From Candidatus Binatia bacterium (GTDB lineage Bacteria; Desulfobacterota_B; Binatia; UBA9968; JAJDTQ01), in the NCBI GenBank assembly GCA_022827045.1, contig JAJDTQ010000160.1:1-31908 (forward strand): a stretch of 31,908 nt of DNA, read 5' to 3'. Positions 24,596-31,908 of this stretch are shown in pieces (position 1 is the stretch's first letter; every line of letters begins with the position of its first letter). The translations under genes were made by a program, and so were the position numbers. The notes beneath the pieces were generated by a model. It was not told where the DNA came from. It worked only from the letters and a program-made list of their open reading frames with translations, and searched no databases.

Positions 24596-26911
24596 CTAGT
24601 CCGAATCAGGGGCCGCGCGCAGCACCTCCAACACCCGCTCCGGCCGTAGCGGCAGATCCTTCACTCTCACACCCCCCAACGCGTTGGCGACGGCGTTGCC
24701 GATGGCCGGTTCCACCGGGCCGAGGGCGGCCTCGCCCATGCCCTTGGCCCCGAAGGGGCCGTCGGGGTGGGGGTGCTCCACCAGCAGCGAGGTGAAGGTG
24801 TCGGGGTGGTCCTGCATGGACGGGGGGAGGTAGCTCAGGAAGGTGCAGTTGATGGGCTGGCCGTTGTCGAAAACCATCTCCTCGAAGAGCGACGAGCCGA
24901 GGGACATGAGCATGGAGCCCTCGTTCTGCAGGTGGCACTGGCGCGGGTTGATGGCCTTGCCGGCGTCCACCGCGGTGGCCAGTCGCACCACCCGCACCTT
25001 GCCGGTCTCCGTGTCCACCTCCACCTCGGCGGCGCACGCGGACAGGAAGAAGAAGGCCGAGGCCTTGCCCTTGCCGTTGGCGGGGTCGACGCCGCCCCGG
25101 CTCTGGAAACCGGCGCTGCCGAAGAGGCTGCCCACCACCCCGCCGAAACGGGCGCGGAAGAGGTCGCCGATGGCGAGGCGCCGTTCGGGGACGCCGGCGA
25201 CCTGCACGAAGCCGTCCCGCAGCTCCAGGTCGCCGGGATCGGCTTCCAGTTCCCCGGCGCCGATCTCCAGGAGCTGATCCGCCACCTGACGGGCCGCCCG
25301 TATGGCGGCGTTGCCCATGCTGAAGACCGTGCGGCTGGAGCTGGTGGACTGGTCGAAGGGCGTCACGTCGGTATCGGGCAGAGTCACGGAAACCCGCTCC
25401 CGGGGCAACCCGAGCACCTCACTGACCATCTGCGCCAGGGTCGTCTGGACTCCCTGGCCGATATCCACGCTGCCGGACAGCAGGGTCGCCGAGCCGTCGG
25501 CGTTGAGGCGGACGCTGGCGGAGGAGTGGGACGGCGTCATGGTGGTCTTGATCATGACCGCCACACCCTTGCCGCGAACCAGGGGTCCCGCCGGCCGCGG
25601 CGCCTGCTCCGCCCCGTCCGGCCACTCGACCGCCCCGGCCGCCGTCCGCAGGCAGTCCTCAAGCCCGACCGCCTCCAGGGTATCGCCGGTGACGAAGACG
25701 TCGCCGTCGTGCACCAGGTTCCGGAGGCGCATCTCCACCGGGTCCAGCCCGAGCCGCCGCGCCATGTCGTCCATCTGCGCCTCGTAGGCCCAGCACACCT
25801 GGGGGACGCCGAAGCCCCGGTAGGGTCCGGTGGGCGGGGTGTTGGTGTAGACGCAGTACGAGGTCAGGCGCTGGTGCGGGATGCGGTAGGGCCCGCCCGA
25901 CACCTCGCCGCCGTTGCGCGAGGTGGAGGGGCCGGTCAAGGCGTAGGCGCCGGTGTCGTAGACCGCTTCCACCTGCCGGGCCAGGATCGTGCCTTCGCGC
26001 TTGACCCCGGTCTTGATGCGCACCACCGCCGCATGACAGTGGCCGGTGAGGAAGACTTCCTCGCGCGTGAGCTTCCACTGCACCGGCCGGCGGGCCTTGC
26101 GCGCCAGCGCCGCGGCCAGGGGCTCGAGCCGCAGGTGCACTTTGCCGCCGTAGCCGCCGCCGACGTAGGGCACGATCACCCGCACCATGGACTGCGGCAG
26201 CTCGAACAGCTCGGCGAGCTGCACCCGGATGGACGAGGGATTCTGCGTGGCGGAGTAGACCGTCAGCTTGCCTGCCGCGTCCCAGAAGGCCGTGACCACG
26301 TGGGGCTCGATGTGGCCGTGCTGGATCTTGGGCGTGGTGTAGACGTCTTCGAAAACGAGGTCCGAAGCGGCAAACCCCTCGTCGATGTCGCCGCGGCCGA
26401 CGCTGTAGGAGGTGAGCACGTTGGCCCGGTCCTCGTAATGGTAGTGACCCTTGTCGAGACGGCTCTCGGACCGCACCCGGGTTTCGTGGAGGATCGGCGC
26501 GCCACGCTCCATGGCTTCCACCGGGTCGAAAACCGCCGTCAGAGGCTCGTACTCCACCTGTATGAGATCGACGGCTTCCTCGGCAATGTCCGATTCCTCG
26601 GCCGCTACCGCGGCCACCACCTCGCCGGCGTAGCGCACCCGGTCCACCGCCACGATGGGCTGGTCCTTGACCACGGGGCCGAAATGGGAGCGGTCCGGCG
26701 GAAGGTCCGCCCCGGTGAGCACCGCGGTCACGCCGGGCACGGCCGCGGCGGCGCTTGCGTCCACGGAAACGAGCCGAGCATGCGGATGAGGGCTTCTCAG
26801 GACCTTGACATGGGTGAGCCCGGGAAATTCCAGGTCGCCGGTGTACTGGGCGGCGCCGGTGACTTTCGCCGGCCCATCCACCCGTGCCGCGTTCTCGCCG
26901 ATGAAGCTCAT
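24596..26911 (-). CDS. Xanthine-dehydrogenase-family molybdopterin-binding subunit
   Basis: The protein has 771 residues. The family hydroxylates N-heterocycles, aldehydes or CO using water as the oxygen source, on a molybdenum-cytosine-dinucleotide-type cofactor. Typical segments are the N-terminal RVDGPAKVTGAAQYTGDL, YVGGGYGGK, GPYRGFGVPQ, SGSVDIGQGVQT and the catalytic glutamate E727 in GAKGMGEAALG. The length is normal for the large subunit alone. The FAD and [2Fe-2S] subunits needed for electron transfer are not in the window: downstream is a convergent gene, upstream a BNR propeller. No ribosome site is clear at the ATG, which lies 21 bp after the BNR gene. The likely substrate is a nitrogen heterocycle or aldehyde, but family subgrouping would be needed. 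Confidence 0.9.
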   Translation of the reverse strand: MSFIGENAARVDGPAKVTGAAQYTGDLEFPGLTHVKVLRSPHPHARLVSVDASAAAAVPGVTAVLTGADLPPDRSHFGPVVKDQPIVAVDRVRYAGEVVAAVAAEESDIAEEAVDLIQVEYEPLTAVFDPVEAMERGAPILHETRVRSESRLDKGHYHYEDRANVLTSYSVGRGDIDEGFAASDLVFEDVYTTPKIQHGHIEPHVVTAFWDAAGKLTVYSATQNPSSIRVQLAELFELPQSMVRVIVPYVGGGYGGKVHLRLEPLAAALARKARRPVQWKLTREEVFLTGHCHAAVVRIKTGVKREGTILARQVEAVYDTGAYALTGPSTSRNGGEVSGGPYRIPHQRLTSYCVYTNTPPTGPYRGFGVPQVCWAYEAQMDDMARRLGLDPVEMRLRNLVHDGDVFVTGDTLEAVGLEDCLRTAAGAVEWPDGAEQAPRPAGPLVRGKGVAVMIKTTMTPSHSSASVRLNADGSATLLSGSVDIGQGVQTTLAQMVSEVLGLPRERVSVTLPDTDVTPFDQSTSSSRTVFSMGNAAIRAARQVADQLLEIGAGELEADPGDLELRDGFVQVAGVPERRLAIGDLFRARFGGVVGSLFGSAGFQSRGGVDPANGKGKASAFFFLSACAAEVEVDTETGKVRVVRLATAVDAGKAINPRQCHLQNEGSMLMSLGSSLFEEMVFDNGQPINCTFLSYLPPSMQDHPDTFTSLLVEHPHPDGPFGAKGMGEAALGPVEPAIGNAVANALGGVRVKDLPLRPERVLEVLRAAPDSD

Positions 26912-26932
26912 GACGGGGGACTGCGCGCGGAG

Positions 26933-28018
26933 CTACGCCTCGGCCGCGGCCCACAACACGCGGATGGCGGGCAGGCCAAGGAACTTGGTGCCGCGCTTCT
27001 GCTGTCCGATGCGCTCCCAGGTGTCGCCGCGGTCGCCGCTCCTGTAGATGTCCCCTTCCCCGGGCGGCCCCGCGGTGTGTCCCCGGGCCACGTCCCCGAA
27101 GGCCGCGATGACGGCGTTGTCATCGTAGGGATCGCGGACCAGTTGCCAGCACATGCCGGGATGGGTCACCGGCAGGCCGGCGCCCACCTGCCGCCAGGTC
27201 CGGCCGCAGTCCTCGCTGCGGTAGATGCGGCCGTCGGCGCCGGTGGGGCGGTCCCAGTACTGCGGCGAGCCGTGTCCGCCGGCGAGGAACAACGCCGGGG
27301 GGTCTCCGGGCAGCATCACCACGTCGTGAAAGTAGTCGCTCTCCATTCCCTTTTCGGCGCGCTGCCAGCCGGCCTCGGGAGGATCGCCGCGGAAGAAGCC
27401 GCGAGAGGTGGCAGCGAAGAAGACGGAAGGGTCGTCGGGAGAGCGGGCGAGCATGTGCACGTCCGGGTACTCGATGCCCTCGCTCACGTCCTCCCACGTC
27501 TCGCCCCGGTCGAAGCTGCGCACGATACCGCCGTGCTCCAGAGCGAGGTAGAGGGTGTCGGTGTTGTCCGGATCGATGTAGATATGGCGCACGTGGCCGT
27601 GGTGTGGCGGATAGGGAAACCACCAGTGGTGCTGGACCTCGGGAGGCAGCGCGCGGAGCCCTTCCAGCTCCTCCCAGGAATCGCCGCCGTCCTCGCTCCT
27701 GAAGAGCATAACCGGCTCGGTGCCGGCGTAGACCACCCGGTCCTCGACGGGGTCCACGGTGACCCAGCGGATGTCGCCCTCCAGCACCCTCTGCCAGTGG
27801 CGCCCCTGGTCGCGGGTGCGGTAGAGGCCGTCCAGGGTCACCCCCGCGTAGACCACCTCGGGGTTGGCGCGGCATCCCCACACCGAGTCCACCACCTGGT
27901 CCGGGAAGAAGCTCTGGTACTCCCGCGATCCGCGCATGGAGGTCCAGATGTCTCCCACCCCGCGCAGGATCACCATGCCGGCCTGGGTGCCGGCGTAGAG
28001 TCTGAGAGCCTCGGCCAC
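26933..28018 (-). CDS. BNR/Asp-box beta-propeller protein
   Basis: The protein has 361 residues with at least five Asp-box motifs of the S/T-x-D-x-G-x-x-W type (RTRDQGRHW, RSEDGGDSW, RSFDRGETW, RSEDCGRTW, RSGDRGDTW) spaced as in sialidase-like or Vps10-like propellers. There is no signal peptide, so it is probably cytoplasmic, and no sialidase catalytic residues stand out. The function is unknown; such propellers often bind proteins or carbohydrates. The start is the GTG at 28016-28018, with AGAGGCG upstream. It is 33 bp after the isochorismatase-like gene and 21 bp before the molybdopterin subunit, so the three are likely one operon. Confidence 0.82.
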   Translation of the reverse strand: MAEALRLYAGTQAGMVILRGVGDIWTSMRGSREYQSFFPDQVVDSVWGCRANPEVVYAGVTLDGLYRTRDQGRHWQRVLEGDIRWVTVDPVEDRVVYAGTEPVMLFRSEDGGDSWEELEGLRALPPEVQHHWWFPYPPHHGHVRHIYIDPDNTDTLYLALEHGGIVRSFDRGETWEDVSEGIEYPDVHMLARSPDDPSVFFAATSRGFFRGDPPEAGWQRAEKGMESDYFHDVVMLPGDPPALFLAGGHGSPQYWDRPTGADGRIYRSEDCGRTWRQVGAGLPVTHPGMCWQLVRDPYDDNAVIAAFGDVARGHTAGPPGEGDIYRSGDRGDTWERIGQQKRGTKFLGLPAIRVLWAAAEA

Positions 28019-28051
28019 GTGTCGCGCCTCTGAAACGTTCCCGCGGCGGGG

Positions 28052-28678
28052 TCAGTCCTGCTGCAGCCTCTCCAGGAAAGTCGCCGTATCCATCACCACG
28101 CCGAAGTGCTTGTCAAAGTTCTGGAGGGTGGCGGCCTGCTCCTCGTCGGAGAAGCAGGCATTGCTGTCCGACAGGAAGAGCACCTTGAAGTCGCGCATGG
28201 CGCCGTCCCGGGCGGTGCTGTCGCAGCACACGTTGGTGGCCACCCCGGTGATGGCGATTGTGTCCCGGCCCAGGCGCCGCAGCACGTTCTCCAGGTTGGT
28301 GCCGTAGAAGCCGCTGTAGCGGAACTTCTTGATGGTGATCTCGTCCTCCTCGGGCTTTATACTCTCCAGGAACTCGGCGCCGGGCGCCCCCTCGATGTTG
28401 GTCCAGGGATCGTCGGTGTTGTGAGTCATCGGCTTCAGATCGGCGAACACGCCCACGTCCGCGAGGTCCTTGCGCTTGGTGGTGTAGAGATAGATGACAG
28501 GCACCTCCGAGGAGCGGCACACCTTCAGTAACTCCTGGATCTTCGGGATTATGTCCTCCGACGACGGCAGGTAGCGGCACCCCCTGGGGTCCACCCACAT
28601 GTTCTGCATGTCCACCACAATCAGGGCCGTGTTGTCCTTGCCGATACGCCAGTTGTCCGCGGCACGTGTCTCGTCCAT
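28052..28678 (-). CDS. Isochorismatase-like cysteine hydrolase
   Basis: The protein has 208 residues. The catalytic triad D23 (LIVVDMQN), K118 (IKKFRYSGFYGT) and C151 (GVATNVCCDSTARDG) is complete. The family hydrolyses amides such as nicotinamide, maleamate, N-carbamoylsarcosine or ureidoacrylate, and the cis-peptide region GVATNVC is typical of amidases. GGAGGAGG lies 6-8 bp before the ATG. It is the first gene of the minus-strand trio with a BNR propeller and a molybdenum hydroxylase subunit, and is divergent from a TRAP transporter. An amidase step in N-heterocycle breakdown is the suggestion from context. Confidence 0.9.
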   Translation of the reverse strand: MDETRAADNWRIGKDNTALIVVDMQNMWVDPRGCRYLPSSEDIIPKIQELLKVCRSSEVPVIYLYTTKRKDLADVGVFADLKPMTHNTDDPWTNIEGAPGAEFLESIKPEEDEITIKKFRYSGFYGTNLENVLRRLGRDTIAITGVATNVCCDSTARDGAMRDFKVLFLSDSNACFSDEEQAATLQNFDKHFGVVMDTATFLERLQQD

Positions 28679-28749
28679 GGGCCACCTCCTCCGGGCGCGC
28701 TGCCTTGGCGACTCCGGATCTCCCCTCTATCACAGACGAAACGGCGCTC

Positions 28750-28813
28750 ACAAGTTGAGTGGTGCAGCTGCGCCGGTTGACAAACCAGGTCGCTTCAATG
28801 ACAAGTGAGTGGT
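28750..28813. repeat. Direct repeats in the divergent control region
   Basis: ACAAGTTGAGTGGT (28750-28763) and ACAAGTGAGTGGT (28801-28813) differ by one base insertion and start 51 bp apart, in the gap between the isochorismatase-like and TAXI genes. A TTGACA (28777-28782) lies between them but has no good -10 partner. The pair could be a regulator binding site. No regulator gene is evident nearby except the ribbon-helix-helix-like protein 10 kb away. Confidence 0.35.
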
Positions 28814-28846
28814 CAATCTCGGGCGCAACAGGAACAGGAGGACAGC

Positions 28847-29788
28847 ATGGCACGGTTCGTAATCGGAGTATTGGCGCTGGTTTTCGCCGCGCAGGGCGTT
28901 TACGCGCAGACCGTCAGCATCGGCACCAACCCCCAGGGGTCGCTGGCATACGCCACCGGAGCCGGCGTGGCCAAGACGGCCATCGAGGCGGGCGGCGTGA
29001 ACATGCGCGTGGTGCCCCAGGGCGGGCCGGTGGTGACCCTGCCGCTGGCCAACAACGGCGAGCTGGATTTCACCATCTCCAACGTCGCCGCCAGTTCGTT
29101 CGCCGTACTGGGCAAGGAGATGTTCAAGGGCCGGAAGCAGGGAAACATACGGCTCGTGGCCGTGCTGTTCCCGTTGTACGGCGGTTTCTACGTGCGCAAC
29201 GACTCGGACATCAAGACCTTGAGCGATCTCAAGGGCAAACGGATTCCCAGCAAGTACACCAAGCAGAAAATCGTCGGCCTCAACTCGCTGTCGGTCCTCA
29301 ACACCGTGGGGTTGAGCTACAAGGACGTTGTGGGTGTGCCCGTGCCCAACGGGGTGCGCGGCGTGCGCGACTTCATGGAGGGGAAGAACGACGCGGCCTA
29401 TTTCTCCCTGACCTCGGGCATCACCCGGCAGGCCCACGCCGCGGTGGGCGGCATCCGGGTCCTGTCCATGGAGAACACGCCCGAAGCGCTGGCGGCGTTG
29501 CGGAGCATCGTCCCGGCCGGCAGCATCGCGACCCTGCAACCGGCCAAGCTTTATCCCGGCATCATGACGCCCACCCACGTATTCCAGGCGTCCTTTGTCG
29601 TCAACGCGAGCACCAAGACGCCGGACGACGTCGTGTACAAGGTGGTGAAGGCGCTCCACGCCAACAAGCAGAAGCTGATCGGCTCCCACGGCATGTTCAA
29701 GCAGTTCAATCCCGACAAGATGCACGTCGATCTGGGCGTCCCGTACCATCCCGGCGCCGCGCGCTTCTACAAGGAAAAGGGACTGTAG
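28847..29788 (+). CDS. TAXI-family TRAP transporter solute-binding protein
   Basis: The protein has 313 residues. The first 20 form a clear signal peptide (MARFVIGVLALVFAAQGVYA, cleavage before QT), so the protein works in the periplasm. The family signature follows: SIGTNPQGSLAYATGAGVAKT, then LANNGELDFTISN, then GVRDFMEGKNDAAYF. It captures a carboxylate-like solute and hands it to the membrane permease encoded next. AGGAGGA lies just upstream of the ATG at 28847. The ligand is unknown. TAXI receptors have been linked to glutamate/2-oxo acids, and by context an aromatic or heterocyclic acid is possible. Confidence 0.92.
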   Translation: MARFVIGVLALVFAAQGVYAQTVSIGTNPQGSLAYATGAGVAKTAIEAGGVNMRVVPQGGPVVTLPLANNGELDFTISNVAASSFAVLGKEMFKGRKQGNIRLVAVLFPLYGGFYVRNDSDIKTLSDLKGKRIPSKYTKQKIVGLNSLSVLNTVGLSYKDVVGVPVPNGVRGVRDFMEGKNDAAYFSLTSGITRQAHAAVGGIRVLSMENTPEALAALRSIVPAGSIATLQPAKLYPGIMTPTHVFQASFVVNASTKTPDDVVYKVVKALHANKQKLIGSHGMFKQFNPDKMHVDLGVPYHPGAARFYKEKGL

Positions 29789-29820
29789 CCGGGTCGAAGA
29801 CGACGTGCTGAATCCTCGCC

Positions 29821-31746
29821 ATGGCCGGCGGTAACGGAGACACCGTCCAGGCGCCGATGGCGTCCTGGACGGTGCGGATTGCCGGACGCCTGCTGGGCGG
29901 CCTGCTGACGGCCGCGGCCCTGGCCGAGGCCGCCGACCTCTACCGGGCCGTCGGCATCGTGGTGTTTGCCGAGCAGCGCCTGCTGGCGTTGCTCGGCCTC
30001 GCCCTCGGGACCCTCTACATCCTCAAGGGGGCGGGGCCGGGCGGGCCGCGCCTCCGCGTACCCTGGTACGACCTGCTGGCGGCGACCGCCGGCGTCCTCG
30101 TGTGCTTCTACCTGAGCTGGCACTACGAGCGGATCTTCGAGGAACTCTACTCGCGTCCGCGCGACGCCCTGATAGGAGGCGCGATCATCCTCGCGCTGGT
30201 AGCGGAAGGGGTGCGCCGCTCGGCTGGCCCCGTGCTGTTCATCTTCCTGCTGTCATTCTTCACCCTGGGCCTCGTGGGCCACTTCATCCCCGGCCAGTTC
30301 CAGGGGCGCGACGTGGATTTCGACCGGCTGGTGATCTACCTGAGCCTCGATTCCAACTCGCTGGTGGGGATTCCCCTCACCGTGGCCACCACCATCGTCA
30401 TCTCGTTCATCTACTTCGGCAACCTCCTCGACCTGTCCGGCGGATCGAGGTTCTTCACCGACATTTCCACCGCGCTCATGGGCCGCTACCGCGGCGGCTC
30501 CGCCAAGATCGCGGTCACCGCCTCGTCGCTTTTCGGCTCCATCTCCGGCAGCGCCACCTCCAACGTGGTCTCCACCGGGGTCATCACCATCCCGCTGATG
30601 AAGAAGGGAGGCTACCCCGCGCATACCGCGGGCGCCATCGAGGCGGTCGCCTCCACCGGCGGCCAGTTGATGCCGCCCATGATGGGTGCCGCCGCCTTCG
30701 TCATGGCCGAGTTCCTGCAGATCTCGTACCAGGAGGTGGTGCTGGCGGCCCTGATCCCGGCGCTCCTCTACTACGTGGCGCTGTTCATCCAGGCGGACCT
30801 CTTTGCCGCGCGGGAGCGCATCGCGCGCGTTGACGAAGACTCCATCCCGCCCCGCTGGCCGGTGTTCCGGGCCGGCTGGCCGTACGTGGTGCCGTTCGCC
30901 GTGGTGATCTGGTGCCTCTTCTACCTCAACCTGAGGCCCGAGACCTCGGCCCTGTGGGCCGCCGGGAGCCTCGTCCCCGTGGGCCTGTTCATCGGCTACC
31001 AGGGCGAGCGGATGCGCTGGTGGGTGATCTTCACCGTCCTCGCCAAGACCGGCGCCCTGTGCGTGCAGGTGCTGATGATCAGCTGCATGGCCGGCATCAT
31101 CATCGGCGTCCTCAACATCACCGGCCTGGGCTTCGCGCTGACCCAGGCCATCATCCACCTGGCCGGGGGACAGACCGCCCTGATCCTGCTGCTGGCCGCG
31201 CTGATCTCCATCGTCCTCGGCATGGGCATGCCCACCCTCGGCGTCTACCTGCTGCTGGCCACCCTGGTGACCCCCTCCATGGTGGAGGTCGGCATCCCGC
31301 CCATGGCGGCGCACCTGTTCGCGCTCTACTTCGGCATGCTGTCGCTGATCACCCCGCCGGTGGCGGTGGCGGCGTTCACCGCGGCCACCGTGGCGGAGTC
31401 CGATTTCCTGCGCACCGGCTTCGCCGCCGTCCACTTCGGCTGGACCGCCTACGTCGTCCCGTTCCTGTTCGTGCTGGCGCCGGAGCTGCTCATGGAGGGC
31501 TCGGCCCTGACGATCGTTCACACGGCGGCCACCGCCGTGGTCGGCGTCTGGCTCGTGTCGGCGGGCTTCATGGGCTTTTTCGCCCGGCCGTTGGGGATGG
31601 TCCACCGGGCCCTGTTCATGGCCGCCGGGTTTCTGTTGTTCTTTCCGGCCGGAGGGGTGAGCTACGGCATCTGGACGGACGTGGCCGGCGCCTGCCTGGC
31701 CGGCGTCCTTGCCCTGATCGGGGGATTTCGGGGCGAGAAGAGCTGA
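29821..31746 (+). CDS. TAXI-type TRAP transporter fused permease
   Basis: The protein has 641 residues and about 16-18 hydrophobic helices, combining the small (DctQ-like) and large (DctM-like) subunits in one chain. The large-subunit signature GSISGSATSNVVSTGVITIP and the following ASTGGQLMPPMMGAAAF are intact, as is the second repeat MGMPTLGVYLL. It imports the solute delivered by the TAXI protein using a sodium or proton gradient. The gene starts 32 bp after the receptor gene, and its ribosome site is poor. A second ATG lies 12 codons downstream. Its stop is directly adjacent to the stop of the convergent decarboxylase gene. Confidence 0.93.
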   Translation: MAGGNGDTVQAPMASWTVRIAGRLLGGLLTAAALAEAADLYRAVGIVVFAEQRLLALLGLALGTLYILKGAGPGGPRLRVPWYDLLAATAGVLVCFYLSWHYERIFEELYSRPRDALIGGAIILALVAEGVRRSAGPVLFIFLLSFFTLGLVGHFIPGQFQGRDVDFDRLVIYLSLDSNSLVGIPLTVATTIVISFIYFGNLLDLSGGSRFFTDISTALMGRYRGGSAKIAVTASSLFGSISGSATSNVVSTGVITIPLMKKGGYPAHTAGAIEAVASTGGQLMPPMMGAAAFVMAEFLQISYQEVVLAALIPALLYYVALFIQADLFAARERIARVDEDSIPPRWPVFRAGWPYVVPFAVVIWCLFYLNLRPETSALWAAGSLVPVGLFIGYQGERMRWWVIFTVLAKTGALCVQVLMISCMAGIIIGVLNITGLGFALTQAIIHLAGGQTALILLLAALISIVLGMGMPTLGVYLLLATLVTPSMVEVGIPPMAAHLFALYFGMLSLITPPVAVAAFTAATVAESDFLRTGFAAVHFGWTAYVVPFLFVLAPELLMEGSALTIVHTAATAVVGVWLVSAGFMGFFARPLGMVHRALFMAAGFLLFFPAGGVSYGIWTDVAGACLAGVLALIGGFRGEKS

Positions 31747-31908
31747 CTACAACGCCTCGGCCCCGAAACGCTCGATGGCCTCCAACGTCTCGCGTACGTC
31801 GTTCCAGGTCGTGTTGTGGTTGATGATGCAGAGCCGAAGCGAGAATTTCTTTGCCAGCGTCGTCGATGAGATGAGCGCGCGGTCCTCCCAGAAGACCCGG
31901 GCGAGCAC
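31747..31908 (-). CDS. PLP-dependent (group II) decarboxylase, C-terminal fragment
   Basis: Only the last 53 residues lie in the window. The sequence ALISSTTLAKKFSLRLCI followed by INHNTTWNDVRETLEAI is characteristic of the C-terminal end of group II pyridoxal-phosphate decarboxylases (aromatic amino acid or diaminobutyrate/glutamate decarboxylase-like). The PLP lysine lies outside the window. The stop abuts the TRAP permease stop with no gap. The substrate cannot be inferred from this part. Confidence 0.75.
   Translation of the reverse strand: MLARVFWEDRALISSTTLAKKFSLRLCIINHNTTWNDVRETLEAIERFGAEAL

Noticed and set aside
24767..28033. A 1088-codon open frame on the plus strand
   Set aside because: It lies antisense to the molybdopterin subunit and BNR genes, both recognised by motifs. 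Its product is rich in His, Arg, Gly, Val and Asp with no domain. In such GC-rich DNA the antisense frame often lacks stops.

Overview
The window is a GC-rich stretch of bacterial chromosome (roughly two thirds G+C by eye) with about 31 protein genes, no RNA gene or CRISPR array that I can see, and an unusual number of small palindromic repeats between genes. The gene set (prFMN-type UbiD decarboxylase, class III CoA-transferase, amidohydrolase-2 enzymes, creatininase, TAXI-type TRAP transporter, a molybdenum hydroxylase subunit) together with the repeats suggests a metabolically versatile, uncultured proteobacterium-like or Tectomicrobia/Rokubacteria-like organism. No marker gene is present, so taxonomy stays open.

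Region 1 (1-7,552) looks like a short-chain acyl-CoA module. A divergent pair centres on about 3,320. To the left run a CBS/DUF294 nucleotidyltransferase-like protein, a membrane-anchored HAMP-PAS protein fused to a DEDDh exonuclease, and the start of a citrate/methylcitrate synthase. To the right lie a PrpE-like acyl-CoA synthetase and a sodium:solute symporter, closed by a very clear intrinsic terminator. Import of acetate or propionate, activation to the CoA ester and condensation with oxaloacetate is the simple reading.

Region 2 (7,553-9,504) holds small proteins of unknown function (two two-helix membrane proteins, a TPR protein, a tail-anchored protein). Two striking palindromes separate them: a 186-bp MITE-like element with perfect 32-bp inverted ends, and a REP-like repeat.

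Region 3 (9,502-24,227) is a catabolic region. A UbiD decarboxylase is divergent from a six-gene run (VOC protein, double cupin, two amidohydrolase-2 enzymes, and E1 alpha and beta of a 2-oxoacid dehydrogenase without E2/E3). A minus-strand group follows (creatininase family, an orphan ribbon-helix-helix-like protein, zinc alcohol dehydrogenase). A second plus-strand run comes next (cupin, Asp/Glu-racemase-like protein, ABM monooxygenase, class III CoA-transferase, AbrB-type membrane protein), and then an alpha/beta hydrolase.

Region 4 (24,228-31,908) opens with a 71-residue membrane/coiled-coil microprotein behind a near-consensus sigma70 promoter. A minus-strand trio follows (isochorismatase-like hydrolase, BNR propeller, molybdopterin subunit of a xanthine-dehydrogenase-type enzyme), divergent from a TAXI-TRAP receptor and fused permease. 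The window ends in the C-terminus of a PLP-dependent decarboxylase.

Taken together, regions 3 and 4 look like uptake and degradation of one or more carboxylated aromatic or N-heterocyclic compounds. The set of molybdenum hydroxylase, decarboxylating amidohydrolase, cupin, alpha/beta hydrolase, isochorismatase-type amidase and maleate-isomerase-like protein resembles the steps of nicotinate/picolinate breakdown, but the substrate is not identifiable from sequence alone.
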